A stretch of 64,000 nt of DNA from JANLVI01 sp031363915 (GCA_031363915.1 JANLVI010000039.1:50819-114818); one strand, 5' to 3'. Positions 1-8,614 are shown, numbered from the stretch's first letter. Notes: generated by a model not told the origin, from the sequence alone. Numbers and translations: made by a program.

Positions 1-153
1 CAAGGTCGCGAATTCTTCGTGCTCCTCAAAGAAGAGGGCAAGACGGTCCGCATGGTCACCTACCCCGGCTCGCCGCACTTCCCGCGTCTCTGGGAACAGC
101 GCAAGAACGTCTTCACCGAAGTCCTGAACTGGCTCGACCGCTACAATCCCTAG
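1..153 (+). CDS. S9-family serine peptidase, C-terminal fragment (5' end outside window)
   Basis: The first 50 codons are open in frame 1 and end at TAG. The peptide carries YPGSPHFPR followed by a W-x(4)-K-x(3)-EVLNWLDRYNP tail. This is the usual end of prolyl-oligopeptidase/dipeptidyl-aminopeptidase family proteins, with the catalytic-triad histidine in the SPHFP motif. The enzyme would cleave short peptides or acyl-peptides. Only the last part of the alpha/beta-hydrolase domain is visible, so the exact subfamily cannot be given. Confidence 0.7.
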   Translation, partial: QGREFFVLLKEEGKTVRMVTYPGSPHFPRLWEQRKNVFTEVLNWLDRYNP

Positions 154-166
154 CGGTCGGCAAGCG

Positions 167-469
167 TTAAGCCGGGGGGATTTCTTCGAGATCCTCGGCC
201 AAAACCGTGCGGATCGATGCGACGAGCGCCTTGACGCCGCCCGTGCCTTCGGCTTCGGCAAATTGATCGGTGAGCATGTCGTGCGTGCCGCGCACCGATC
301 CCACGAACTCACGTAAGATCTGCAACTCGGCCCCCGCGTTGCCCAGAAGTTTTTCGATGCTCTCGGCGACATCGGGCAGGCCGCCCTTACGCACCATATC
401 GAGAAGCTCTTGAACGTGCAAATCCCCATGAACGTCGTAGCGCGGGCGCTCTCCGTGATTATCTTCCAT
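167..469 (-). CDS. Small hypothetical protein, acidic
   Basis: I do not recognise this protein of about 100 residues. It is acidic (N-terminal MEDNHGERPRYD) and mainly predicted helical, with a central stretch on leucine-rich helices (VQELLDMV, SIEKLLGN). No membrane segment or signal peptide is seen. The ATG at 469 is preferred because GGAAGAAGAGG lies just upstream; a TTG at 496 would add nine residues. It faces the S9 peptidase tail in convergent orientation and may be a single-gene unit. Confidence 0.5.
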   Translation of the reverse strand: MEDNHGERPRYDVHGDLHVQELLDMVRKGGLPDVAESIEKLLGNAGAELQILREFVGSVRGTHDMLTDQFAEAEGTGGVKALVASIRTVLAEDLEEIPPA

Positions 470-623
470 AGCCTCTTCTTCCGCCGGAACGCGCAAGTCA
501 ACCCGCTCCGGTGAAAGCGGCGACGCACAACGGCATAGGCGACTTTGTTTCGTTCGCTGATGTCGTGAGGTGATCTATGTAGCGGATGCTTCGATCCGGT
601 ATCCGCATGATTCCGCGACGAAA

Positions 624-815
624 GTGAGCGTCGGATTGATCCAGAAGTTCCGAGAAGCTTACCGCCTTGTTGCCGCGGATGGATGGTTTGAGGTTCGCCA
701 GACGGGATCGCATAAGGTACTCCGCCACCCAGCGAAGCCGGGGACGCTTACCAGGGCAGGATAGCCCGGGAAAGACGTGCCGCCGGGGACATGGAACAGT
801 TGGAGAGACGCTTGA
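624..815 (+). pseudogene. hicA remnant (mRNA interferase toxin), interrupted by in-frame TAG
   Basis: The frame reads a clear HicA core: EAYRLVAADGWFEVRQTGSH, then KVLRHPAKPGTLT, with the GSH motif whose histidine is catalytic in the family. An in-frame TAG at 762-764 interrupts it. After the stop the same frame resumes with PGKDVPPGTWNS before ending at TGA 813. Family members usually have lysine or histidine at the stop position, so an AAG to TAG change would explain it. The expected start region also lacks an ATG. Non-functional by inference. Confidence 0.7.
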
Positions 816-969
816 CGAAGTCCGCGATCTGGCTGCCGGTTCGATTGCGCTGCACATCGAGGTGCTGCGGGAATACGGCGATCCGGTTCCAGAACCGAAG
901 CTCGTTGAGTTCGTCGAACTGCGGTTACCGGCAGATTCGGTCGATCCACTCCGAGCGGCTCAAAATTAG
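802..969 (+). pseudogene. hicB remnant (antitoxin C-terminal half)
   Basis: In a different frame from the hicA remnant, and overlapping its end, the sequence reads GETLDEVRDLAAGSIALHI followed by EVLREYGDPVPEP. This matches the C-terminal helix and PxPEP segment of HicB-type antitoxins. The first 45 or so residues, with the RNase-H-like strands of HicB, are missing. A deletion therefore seems to have joined the end of hicA to the middle of hicB. The whole locus is a decayed HicAB module. Confidence 0.65.
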
Positions 970-991
970 ACAGACGTCGCGCGTCGTCAAT

Positions 992-1028
992 TAAAAAAAC
1001 GCCCTCCTCGAAATAAGACGGGCGTTTC
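992..1028 (-). terminator. Rho-independent terminator of tRNA-Phe
   Basis: On the minus strand, just after the tRNA-Phe gene, AAACGCCC pairs with GGGCGTTT around a loop of about 15 bases and is followed by seven T residues. Confidence 0.8.
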
Positions 1029-1035
1029 TCAAATG

Positions 1036-1108
1036 TGCCGAGGACCAGAATCGAACTGGTGACACCAGGTTTTTCAGACCTGTGCTCTACCGACTGAGCT
1101 ACCTCGGC
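1036..1108 (-). tRNA. tRNA-Phe (GAA)
   Basis: The minus strand folds as a canonical 73-nt cloverleaf. The acceptor GCCGAGG pairs with CCTCGGC, the T-loop is TTCGATT and the anticodon loop CTGAAAA gives anticodon GAA. CCA is not encoded. Confidence 0.95.
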
Positions 1109-1155
1109 GCGACCGAATCGTATTATACGCCGGAATGGTCAGTCCTGCGATGACT

Positions 1156-1935
1156 TTAGCGCTCGTTTTTCTTCCAGGGGAGCAGTTGCCGCTCCAGCAG
1201 ATCGAGGCCCACGGAGAGGACGAGCCCGAGGAGCGAGACTGCGACCAGGGCCGCGTAGAGGCGCTCGATATCGAGCAGTTGCTCCGCGTTAACGATCGTG
1301 AAGCCCAAGCCAACTTTGGTGAAATTGAATTCCGCTGCTATCGCAAGGACGATCGCGATGCCACTCGAGAGCTTGACGCCCGCAAAGATGTTGGGCAGCG
1401 CGCCCGGCAAAAGCACGCGGAAATAGAACGACATCGGGCGGATGCGATACGCTCGCGCGACATCGAGATAGATGCGGTCGATTTGGCGCACACCCGCTTC
1501 GGTGTTGATCGTCATCAAGAAGAACGTGCCGAATGCGATTACCGCCCACTTTGCCGCATCGCCCGTTCCGTAGATGAAATAAAACAGCGGCAACACGGCG
1601 ATCTTCGGAATCGGATAGAGCAAGGCGACGACCGGCGTGAAATACGCGCGCACCCACTTGTTCATGCCCATCGCAAGCCCGAGCATCGTGCCCGGAATTC
1701 CGCCGATGAGAAAACCGATAACGATGCGTTGGATCGTCGCCCAGGTGCTGGCCGCAAGATCGCCCGATTGCGCGTACTGAACGAACGAGACAAGAATCGC
1801 CGAAGGCGCGGGAAAGAGCGCCTGATTGAGCAGACGCGACGATACGGCGATCTGCCACAGCAAGATCAGTGAGAGCGGCGCGGCAATGTAGATCACCCAG
1901 CGCACGACGGGCTTGATCAACGCAGCAGCTCCCAC
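1156..1935 (-). CDS. ABC transporter permease, SsuC/TauC type
   Basis: This 259-residue integral membrane protein has about six hydrophobic segments. Its EAA loop (EAGVRQIDRIYLDVARAYR... with LPGALPNI) is typical of the binding-protein-dependent transport permeases that import sulfonates, taurine, nitrate or pyrimidine precursors. It overlaps the end of the ATPase gene. The start may be the GTG at 1935 or the TTG at 1920, which overlaps the ATPase stop as TTGA. No substrate-binding protein lies nearby, so the substrate is unknown. Confidence 0.85.
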   Translation of the reverse strand: MGAAALIKPVVRWVIYIAAPLSLILLWQIAVSSRLLNQALFPAPSAILVSFVQYAQSGDLAASTWATIQRIVIGFLIGGIPGTMLGLAMGMNKWVRAYFTPVVALLYPIPKIAVLPLFYFIYGTGDAAKWAVIAFGTFFLMTINTEAGVRQIDRIYLDVARAYRIRPMSFYFRVLLPGALPNIFAGVKLSSGIAIVLAIAAEFNFTKVGLGFTIVNAEQLLDIERLYAALVAVSLLGLVLSVGLDLLERQLLPWKKNER

Positions 1936-2660
1936 AGTTGCACGACATATTCGCCGAAACGCGGATCGCCGCGCATCGCAACGGCGTCGCGAGGCCGCGG
2001 GAAGTCGATCGGAACGATCGCCTTGATCTTTCCCGGCTGGCGCGAGAGCACGACGACACGGTCCGACAGCGTTACCGCCTCTTCGATCCCGTGCGTGACG
2101 AACACGACGGTCTTGCGGCTTTTCTCCCAGAGCGCCATCAGCTCGCCCGCAAGCCCGACGCGCGTTTGCTCGTCGAGCGAACCGAACGGTTCATCCATAA
2201 ACAAAATCGGCGGATCGACGGCAAACGCGCGCGCCACGGCAACGCGCTGCTTCATGCCACCGGAGAGCTCGTGCGGGTACGCACGCGCAAACTGCGACAG
2301 CCCGACGAGCGCAAGCTGTGCATCCACACGCGCATTCACTTCTTCGCGCCCAACGGCAAGTGAGTCGAAGGCGAAGGCCACGTTCTCGCGCACGCGCATC
2401 CACGGGAAGAGCGACTGCTCCTGAAAGACCACGGCACTCGGCAGTTGTGCGCGCGTGCCTCCGGCGGTGCCGAAGACGAGCTCACCGCCGGTGGGTTTAT
2501 CCAGCTCCGCCATGATCCGCAGCAAGGTGCTCTTGCCGCAGCCGCTCGGGCCGATTACCGAGACGAATTCCCCATCCTCGATGGCAAGGCTGATATCGTC
2601 GAGCGCGAGCGTGCCGCTACCGTAGCGTTTGGAGAGGTTGCGCACCGCGATCGAGGCCAC
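1917..2660 (-). CDS. ABC transporter ATP-binding protein, SsuB/TauB type
   Basis: The protein has all ABC ATPase motifs: Walker A GPSGCGKST, Q-loop FQEQSLFPW, signature LSGGMKQR, Walker B ILFMDEPFGSLD and H-loop VTHGIEEA. It powers import with the downstream permease. The GTG at 2660 is chosen because it gives the family N-terminus (VASIAVRNLSKRYG) and has AGGG eight bases upstream. A longer reading would run into the tRNA-Asp gene. It lies just downstream of two tRNAs and may share their transcript. Confidence 0.88.
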   Translation of the reverse strand: MASIAVRNLSKRYGSGTLALDDISLAIEDGEFVSVIGPSGCGKSTLLRIMAELDKPTGGELVFGTAGGTRAQLPSAVVFQEQSLFPWMRVRENVAFAFDSLAVGREEVNARVDAQLALVGLSQFARAYPHELSGGMKQRVAVARAFAVDPPILFMDEPFGSLDEQTRVGLAGELMALWEKSRKTVVFVTHGIEEAVTLSDRVVVLSRQPGKIKAIVPIDFPRPRDAVAMRGDPRFGEYVVQLWELLR

Positions 2661-2725
2661 GACGGGATCCCTTCGGATAAGAGAACGCCGGCCCTCGGAA
2701 GAGGACCGGCGTAGTCGCACAATGG

Positions 2726-2799
2726 CGACGTTGATGGGGCTCGAACCCACGACCTCCGCCGTGACAGGGCGGCGCTCTAACCAACTGAGCTACAACGTC
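2726..2799 (-). tRNA. tRNA-Asp (GTC)
   Basis: The minus strand gives a 74-nt cloverleaf with acceptor GACGTTG/CAACGTC, anticodon loop CTGTCAC (GTC) and T-arm GTGGG TTCGAGC CCCAT. CCA is not encoded. Confidence 0.95.
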
Positions 2800-2810
2800 A
2801 GAACGATCGA

Positions 2811-2885
2811 TGGTGGGCACGGTTGGGATTGAACCAACGACCCCCCGCGTGTGAAGCGGATGCTCTCCCACTGAGCTACGCGCCC
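2811..2885 (-). tRNA. tRNA-Val (CAC)
   Basis: The minus strand gives acceptor GGGCGCG/CGTGCCC, anticodon loop TTCACAC (anticodon CAC) and an encoded 3' ACCA. It is 11 bases upstream of tRNA-Asp, so the two are probably cotranscribed. Confidence 0.93.
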
Positions 2886-3006
2886 TAATTCGATCAAGCG
2901 AACTACGGGATTATATACCGCTCTCTTCTCCCCTGTCCACCTTTTGGCGCCGGATGTGGGTAGGAGTTTCTTCGAACTCCCCTTTCCCCTCACCGGAGAC
3001 CTGCGC

Positions 3007-4134
3007 TTGGACGTCCAGATCATCGAACCCGTCGAGGCCGCGAAGGCTGTCGGCCTGCGCTACATCAGCGACGCTGCGCCCGGCATCCGGCGTGTGAAAC
3101 GCGGAGCGCACTTCGCCTTCGTCGCGCCCAGCGGTAAGCCGATCCGCAATGAGGCGGAGATCGAACGGATCCGCACGCTTGCGATCCCACCCGCATATAC
3201 CGACGTCTGGATCTCACCCGATCCCAAAGGGCATTTGCAAGCAACCGGACGCGATGCGCGCGGACGCAAGCAGTATCGCTACCACCGCCTCTGGCGCGAA
3301 GTACGCGACGAGAATAAGTTCGAACGCATGGTCGCATTCGCTAATGCCTTGCCCGCGATTCGCGCGCAGGTCGAGCGCGATATGGCCCTCCCTGAATTGC
3401 CGCGCGACAAGGTACTAGCGGCGCTCGTGAGTCTCTTGGAAGCCACGCTCATCCGCGTCGGCAATGACGCGTACGCCAAAGACAACGATTCGTACGGACT
3501 GACGACCCTCGAGAACCGCCACGTCAACGTCAAAGGCGAGACGCTGCGCTTTCACTTCCGCGGCAAGAGCGGTGTCGAGCACACCGTCGCGCTCAAAGAC
3601 AAGCGTCTCGCGAAAATCGTCAAGCGCGTGCGCGAGCTTCCGGGCCAAGAACTCTTTCAATACATCGCCGAGGATGATGCGCGCATGCCCGTGCATTCGC
3701 AAGACGTCAATGAGTATATCGAACGCATCGCGGGCGCGCATTTCACCGCGAAAGACTTCCGAACGTGGGAGGGCACGATGTACTGCGCACTCTCACTTGC
3801 AGCGAACGACGCCGCTGAAACACTCGCCGACCGTAAGCGCAACCTCGTCGAGGCGATCGCGGCGGTAGCCAAGCGCCTCGGCAATACGCCCGCGGTTTGC
3901 AAGAAAAGTTACATCCATCCCGGCGTGATCGATGCGTATCTGGAATCGGGGGCGCTCCAACTCGTCGAGCGCAAGGTGCGCAAGAAAATCGCGCAAACGC
4001 ATGCCCTGTCCACCGATGAGGCGAAAGTGGTCACGTTTATCGAGAAGCTGATCGCGCGAAACGAAGACGCGCATCTCAAATCACTGTTGGAAAAATCCGT
4101 CCGTCGTGCGAAGAAGCGACCGTCCAAGGCCTAA
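3007..4134 (+). CDS. DNA topoisomerase IB (poxvirus/eukaryal type)
   Basis: This enzyme relaxes supercoils through a 3'-phosphotyrosine intermediate. The sequence shows the N-terminal DNA-binding part (RYISDAAPGIRR, AIPPAYTDVWI), the basic RDARGRKQYRYH segment, catalytic-core pieces LIRVGNDAY and FRTWEGT, and the active-site tyrosine in KKSYIHP near the C-terminus. Size (375 residues) fits bacterial members. The TTG at 3007 is preferred because GGAG lies eight bases before it; a TTG at 2944 would add 21 residues that do not resemble the family. It stands alone on the plus strand. Confidence 0.88.
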   Translation: MDVQIIEPVEAAKAVGLRYISDAAPGIRRVKRGAHFAFVAPSGKPIRNEAEIERIRTLAIPPAYTDVWISPDPKGHLQATGRDARGRKQYRYHRLWREVRDENKFERMVAFANALPAIRAQVERDMALPELPRDKVLAALVSLLEATLIRVGNDAYAKDNDSYGLTTLENRHVNVKGETLRFHFRGKSGVEHTVALKDKRLAKIVKRVRELPGQELFQYIAEDDARMPVHSQDVNEYIERIAGAHFTAKDFRTWEGTMYCALSLAANDAAETLADRKRNLVEAIAAVAKRLGNTPAVCKKSYIHPGVIDAYLESGALQLVERKVRKKIAQTHALSTDEAKVVTFIEKLIARNEDAHLKSLLEKSVRRAKKRPSKA

Positions 4135-4152
4135 TTCAACCAGGCGGCACTC

Positions 4153-4444
4153 GTGCTCGAAGGTCCGCAGATTCTCGACGTTCCAGCGATGCAGGTCGCG
4201 CTGATCCACGTGCACGTCCCGAGCGGCCGCGTCGAGCCGGGCATCCTTCCCGGCGGCACGATCGCGCGGCATGTATCTCGGACCGTACGAAGGCCTCTAC
4301 CATGCGTGGCGCGAGTTCGACGACTGGATCGCGGCGCCGGGCCGCATTCCCTACGACGATCTGTGGGAAGTCTACTCGACCGATCCCGCGCACGTCCCCG
4401 GTCCCGTCGACTACCGCACGCAGCTCAATCGCCGCCTGCGCTAG
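4153..4444 (+). pseudogene. GyrI-like small-molecule-binding domain protein, decayed
   Basis: The first frame reads LEGPQILDVPAMQVALI, which matches the start of GyrI/AraC effector-binding-like proteins, then jumps to VEPGILPGGTIARH. The roughly 75 residues usually found between these parts are absent. The C-terminal part (YLGPYEGLYHAWREFDDWI, then WEVYSTDP) is in another frame from about 4270. An internal deletion plus a frameshift thus broke the gene. It ends directly before the stop of the VOC gene on the other strand. Confidence 0.65.
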
Positions 4445-4846
4445 TTACGCGGTCGGCGTCGGCAGCTTCGATGCAAAGCCGATTGTGTTTCCACCGGGCT
4501 CGCGAACCGAAATCTCGTGCATCCCGTACCACGTCTTGCGCAGCGGCACGACGACATCGAGACCTTCGAGCACTGAGACGACCTGTTCGACATCGTCGAT
4601 CTCGATATAGAGCGTGGTGTTGGAGAGGTTCACGCTCTCGAACGGGAGGTTGAGATCTTCGGCGACGCTTGCGCGCGTTTGAATCATGATCTCGACCGGA
4701 CCGAGTTCGACTTGGGCGAAGCCGATGGTTTCTCCGTGCGGCACCTCCATAAGCACCGGCCAACCGAGGCGTTTGTGAAAGAAGTCGCGCGTCGGCTCGA
4801 CGCGGTCTACGATGAGGACGGGCGTACAGCGCTTGGGATGGTACAT
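4445..4846 (-). CDS. VOC (glyoxalase/bleomycin-resistance fold) family protein
   Basis: The 133-residue protein has two beta-alpha-beta-beta-beta halves typical of the vicinal oxygen chelate fold (LIVDRVEPTRDFFHKRLGW at the start; REPGGNTIGFAS at the end). VOC proteins bind a metal and act as isomerases, dioxygenases or drug-binding proteins; the substrate here cannot be inferred. It lies ten bases after a TPR-protein gene on the same strand. Confidence 0.8.
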   Translation of the reverse strand: MYHPKRCTPVLIVDRVEPTRDFFHKRLGWPVLMEVPHGETIGFAQVELGPVEIMIQTRASVAEDLNLPFESVNLSNTTLYIEIDDVEQVVSVLEGLDVVVPLRKTWYGMHEISVREPGGNTIGFASKLPTPTA

Positions 4847-4855
4847 GTGTGCTCC

Positions 4856-6361
4856 TTACAAGAGGTCATCGAGGTGGAGCGGAACGTCGGCGTCGCGCCA
4901 TGCCGTCTCGAACGCCACGCGCGCCGCGGCGGCATCCGACCGCTGGTCTAAGGCATCGAGAGCTGCGGCAAGGCCAAAGAGCGAGCGTGGGTTGCCACCG
5001 TTATGTTTGAGGTCGACTTCGAAGGTTCGCTTTGCATCCGCCGCGCGCCCCGCTTTGAGATAGAGCGCGCCGAGCGATTCGCGAATCGGATAGTAGAACT
5101 TCGGAGGCTCATCGTACCCGACCGCGTCCTGTTGCTTGACCCCGTCTTCGAGATGAGCGATTGCGGCGGGCACGTCGCCGCTTGCGCGCGCGATCGCCGC
5201 GTCGATGAGCGCGCGCTCGATCCGGCCGCGATCGTCGTTCGCATAGGGTTCGAAGGCGAGACGCGCCGCACGCGCCGCGGAAATCTTTCCCGTTGCGGCA
5301 AGCGCCAGCGCGCGGGCATACGCATGAATTTGCGACGTCGGTTTGACACTTGTGGCGAGGATCTGCGACCAGCGATGAAACCGAAGATTCGTTTCGATCG
5401 CCGCCGTGTCGCCGGCGTCGAACTCGTCGCTGTGCGCAGTTGCAAGCGACTCTTTAAGACGCCCGGCCATGAGTTCCGCCGCAAACTTCATCGCCACATC
5501 GTGATAGACGTAACCACCGTGTTTGGGATCGTGCGGTCCGGTCTTCCACGCCGCAAAGTGCGCGAGCGCATCGTCGTTGCTTGCGATCGCCTTCGCGTAT
5601 TGGCCGTCGTGCAGATAAATGTGCGAGGGCATGTGAACGAGATGCTCGCCTGCCGGTTCGAACTTCATCGCCGCCAGGCGATTGGCGGCGGGAAGCGCAG
5701 CATCGTACTGTGGCGATGCTTCCATCACGTGAATGTAGAGGTGATTGGCAAGGATATGCTCTGGATCGCGAGCGAGCACGCTCTCGAGAGTCGCCTGAAT
5801 CTTCTTCTCATCCCCCGTCGGCTTGCCGCTGGGATCCCACAGATCCCACGGCTGCAGATCCATCAGGCTCTCGGCGTAGAGTGCGGCGGCATCGAGGTCG
5901 TCCGGATAGCCTGCGACGAGATCGCGCATCGCGTCCGAATAGCGATGCTGCGATCGGTCGATGTCACCTTTACTTTTCGCTCGATAGCGTTCTTCGAGCG
6001 CCGCGATATATGCGCGTTCCTCCGGCGAGGCCGTCGGGGCAAGTTCTTTCGCGCGTTCGAGCGCCGCGCGCGCGCTTCGCGCACCCGCAAGATCGTAGCC
6101 CTCGTTGATATTCGGACCGTACGCGAGGGCGATCCCCCACTGAGCCATAGCGGACTGCGGATCGGCCTTCGCCGCATCGCGAAAACGCATGACCGCGTCT
6201 TGCGGATCGAATGCATACATCAGTGTCAGCGCTTCATCGAAGAGGCGCTGCGCATCCGCACTCGTCGAGGAGATCGGGTGGTGCGCCCGAGCGAAGGATC
6301 CCTCGATCGCCGGGACGGCCGGGCCGAGCGCGAGCAACACGCCGATAACCAAAGCGATCAT
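4856..6361 (-). CDS. Secreted TPR-repeat protein
   Basis: The 501-residue protein starts with a hydrophobic signal peptide (MIALVIGVLLALGPAVPA). TPR-like helical repeats follow through most of its length (for example DEALTLMYAFDPQDAVMRF, ALERAKELAP, RESLGALYLKAGRAADA). A repeated HLVHMPSHIYLHDGQYAKA segment is characteristic of a widespread but uncharacterised TPR family. It is likely periplasmic and scaffold-like. It sits one base after the stop-start junction with the downstream-oriented flavoprotein gene and is probably cotranscribed with it. Confidence 0.8.
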   Translation of the reverse strand: MIALVIGVLLALGPAVPAIEGSFARAHHPISSTSADAQRLFDEALTLMYAFDPQDAVMRFRDAAKADPQSAMAQWGIALAYGPNINEGYDLAGARSARAALERAKELAPTASPEERAYIAALEERYRAKSKGDIDRSQHRYSDAMRDLVAGYPDDLDAAALYAESLMDLQPWDLWDPSGKPTGDEKKIQATLESVLARDPEHILANHLYIHVMEASPQYDAALPAANRLAAMKFEPAGEHLVHMPSHIYLHDGQYAKAIASNDDALAHFAAWKTGPHDPKHGGYVYHDVAMKFAAELMAGRLKESLATAHSDEFDAGDTAAIETNLRFHRWSQILATSVKPTSQIHAYARALALAATGKISAARAARLAFEPYANDDRGRIERALIDAAIARASGDVPAAIAHLEDGVKQQDAVGYDEPPKFYYPIRESLGALYLKAGRAADAKRTFEVDLKHNGGNPRSLFGLAAALDALDQRSDAAAARVAFETAWRDADVPLHLDDLL

Positions 6362-6362
6362 C

Positions 6363-7490
6363 TTACCCCAGGTTCAGCAAGAGCGGTGCGAGCACGCGAT
6401 TCGAACCGGGCACGTTCGAAATGAGCGCAGCGAAAGCATCGATTCTCCGTGGATTTCCGATTGTCCGGTGGGCCCACGATTCGATCCGTAACCGCGCGCC
6501 GACGCTAAATCGCATGCGCCGTTCGTGTGCGCGCAGCGAGCGCGCGCGCACGTCGCTGCGTTCGAGCGCATCGATCGCCGCGCGCGCCGCGCTCGTTCCG
6601 CTCTGGAGTGCATGATGGATACCGGAGCCCGAGAGCGGGCTCACGAGCGATCCCGCATCGCCGGCGAGCAGAACGCCGTCGGCGACGAGCGGCGTCCCGC
6701 GCCAGCCGAATGCTAGCGGCCACGCGCGCCGTTCTCCGACCGTAGCGTTTGCAAAAAAGCGCGCCGCGGGCGATGTTGCTGCCGAAAGAAAGCGTTCGAA
6801 GGCCGCGTGCAACTGGTCCGCTCCGGGTTCGTCGCGCACGAAGCCCAGCCCGACGTTTGCCGCACCGCCCGCAAGCGGGAAAATCCAGGCATAGCCTTCG
6901 CCTTCGGGTAGGACGAAGAAGTGCATCTCGCCGTTCATCTCGGCGACATTCTCAACATAGGCGCGGACGGCGATCCCCGCATCGCGCGGAGCGGCGCGCG
7001 GAACGCCGCAGGCGCGCGCGACCAACGATCCCCAACCGTCAGCGCCGATGACGAGCGGCGCGTGCAGATCTCCCGTATCCGTCGAAACTCCAGCGACGCA
7101 AGCTCCATCGCGCAGCAGTGCGGTCACGCGCGCCCGCACGAAGTGCGCGCCGCACGCCTGCGCTTCACGAAGAAGTTCGAGATCGAAGTCCACCCGCGGC
7201 ACTACACGTGCTTCGTACACGTTCGGATCGACGGTCGCACCGGCGCTCGCTTGTGTGGGCGTGTAGAGGCGCGCGCCGCGCAGTGCGGGATAGGCCGCAA
7301 ACCGCTCGCTCGTAATCCCGATCGCGCGCAGTGCGCCGAGTGCCCACGTTCCAAGCAGGTCGCCGCAGGCCTTATCGCGCGGAAAGTCCGATTTGTCCAC
7401 GAGCGCAACCCGGAGACCCGCGCGTGCGGCGACGATCGCGGCAGCCGAACCCGCGGGTCCCGCGCCCACGACAATCGTATCGTATGCCAC
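6363..7490 (-). CDS. Geranylgeranyl-reductase-family FAD-dependent oxidoreductase
   Basis: The N-terminus has the dinucleotide-binding motif VVGAGPAGSAAA followed by VDKSDFPRDKACGD. A second FAD motif, GDAGSLVSPLSGSGIHHAL, lies near residue 280. These are the hallmarks of geranylgeranyl reductases and related flavoproteins that reduce isoprenoid chains or hydroxylate aromatic rings. The GTG at 7490 gives the family N-terminus; upstream in-frame residues belong to the antisense of the phosphoesterase gene. It begins two bases after the stop of the phosphoesterase gene. The actual substrate is unknown. Confidence 0.82.
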   Translation of the reverse strand: MAYDTIVVGAGPAGSAAAIVAARAGLRVALVDKSDFPRDKACGDLLGTWALGALRAIGITSERFAAYPALRGARLYTPTQASAGATVDPNVYEARVVPRVDFDLELLREAQACGAHFVRARVTALLRDGACVAGVSTDTGDLHAPLVIGADGWGSLVARACGVPRAAPRDAGIAVRAYVENVAEMNGEMHFFVLPEGEGYAWIFPLAGGAANVGLGFVRDEPGADQLHAAFERFLSAATSPAARFFANATVGERRAWPLAFGWRGTPLVADGVLLAGDAGSLVSPLSGSGIHHALQSGTSAARAAIDALERSDVRARSLRAHERRMRFSVGARLRIESWAHRTIGNPRRIDAFAALISNVPGSNRVLAPLLLNLG

Positions 7491-7492
7491 GC

Positions 7493-8446
7493 TTATTTGA
7501 GCAGATCGGCGAGCGGCTTGCGGTCGGCCGCATGACCCAGACGTGACAGGCCGAACGCATCTTCGAGCGTCGCGAGCAGCGAATAATGGTCCGCATGCAG
7601 ACTGCTCGTGCGCGGGCCTTTGACGCGCGGAGTAATCACGATCATTGGGGTTCGTCCGCCGCCCGTACCTCCGCAGCATCCGACGGTCGTATCGCCCTCG
7701 TCCCACACAAGGAAGATCGCACTCTTTTTCGTGTAGCTTGGAGAGGCCATAATCGTTTGGACGAGTGCGACTGCGGTGTCATCACCGACATGACGGTACG
7801 CGCTCACCTCGGGGCACGCGCGCGTCCCGTGCATATCGTGGCACTGATCGGGGACGAGCCAAATCATTCGCGGCGCGAGCTGTGGATCGGCGAGCATCAC
7901 CGTGAGCCCGGCGTTCGAAGGCATCGGCGCGATTTTCGCAAGGCGCATCGGACTCGTCACGATCGACTTAAAATAGAGAAACGGATTGTGTTTCTGCGCG
8001 TACGCCCCCGCATCGATGCCCTCGACCGGATAGCGAGAACCGAGGTAGCCGGATTGCGGCATGCCCTGCTCGAGCACCGTCCAGGAGACACCGGCGTCTT
8101 CGAGCTGGTCGATGATGGTGGGTGCATCGACTTGATGACAACCGGTTGCGGCGCCCGGCGAAAAGCAGCTCGCCGCGTCATTGGTCACGCCAAACGTGTC
8201 GCCGCCGATCATCGAGAGGTAATTCGGCAGACTCGGATGCGTCGTGCCGTAGTACTCCGTATCGACCCCGTACTGCTTGGCAAGCTTGGTACTGCCGGGC
8301 GCCGCCGTCGCCGGACCGACGATATCTGCGAAATCCGCGTTCTCCATGATAATAACGAAAGCACGGTCGAGCTTGACCGGCTCTGCGGCCGCTGCCGGAA
8401 CGGCAAGCGCGCACAAGGCGACGACGAGGAAGCGCAGGGTTTTCAC
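7493..8446 (-). CDS. Secreted phosphoesterase (phospholipase C / acid phosphatase-like family)
   Basis: The 317-residue protein has a Sec signal peptide (MKTLRFLVVALCALAVPAAA) and phosphoesterase-family motifs. These are the metal-site IIMENADF, HPSLPNYLSMIGG, WLVPDQCHDMHG, LVWDEGD and a final HADHYSLLATLEDAFGL. Family members are exported phosphatases or phospholipases such as phosphatidylinositol-3-phosphatase. The start is GTG with AGGAG nine bases upstream. It is the first gene of a minus-strand run leading to the flavoprotein and TPR genes. Confidence 0.85.
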   Translation of the reverse strand: MKTLRFLVVALCALAVPAAAAEPVKLDRAFVIIMENADFADIVGPATAAPGSTKLAKQYGVDTEYYGTTHPSLPNYLSMIGGDTFGVTNDAASCFSPGAATGCHQVDAPTIIDQLEDAGVSWTVLEQGMPQSGYLGSRYPVEGIDAGAYAQKHNPFLYFKSIVTSPMRLAKIAPMPSNAGLTVMLADPQLAPRMIWLVPDQCHDMHGTRACPEVSAYRHVGDDTAVALVQTIMASPSYTKKSAIFLVWDEGDTTVGCCGGTGGGRTPMIVITPRVKGPRTSSLHADHYSLLATLEDAFGLSRLGHAADRKPLADLLK

Positions 8447-8530
8447 GAGGGAGGGCTCCTTTTCTGCCGGTGGAAACTTTGACGCACGCGTGGTGCCTGT
8501 GGTAAACTTCGGTGTCCCCGTCGGACGCGC

Positions 8531-8605
8531 GGGCGCGTAGCTCAGGGGGAGAGCGCTACATTGACACTGTAGAGGTCATAGGTTCGAAACCTATCGTGCC
8601 CACCA
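8531..8605 (+). tRNA. tRNA-Val (GAC)
   Basis: The cloverleaf has acceptor GGGCGCG/CGTGCCC, anticodon loop TTGACAC (GAC) and an encoded terminal ACCA. It shares its acceptor stem with the tRNA-Val (CAC) at 2811. Confidence 0.95.
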
Positions 8606-8614
8606 TGTTCCCAC

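Noticed and set aside
2661..2750. Longer N-terminus for the SsuB-like ATPase
   Set aside because: The extra codons overlap tRNA-Asp and do not resemble the family.
3007..4134. Topoisomerase IB as part of a mobile element
   Set aside because: No integrase, repeats or att-like sequence around it; such genes are common in bacterial chromosomes.
5003..6424. Long open frame antisense to the TPR protein gene
   Set aside because: Arg/Cys-rich product without a family, exactly opposite a well-supported gene; a high-GC artefact.
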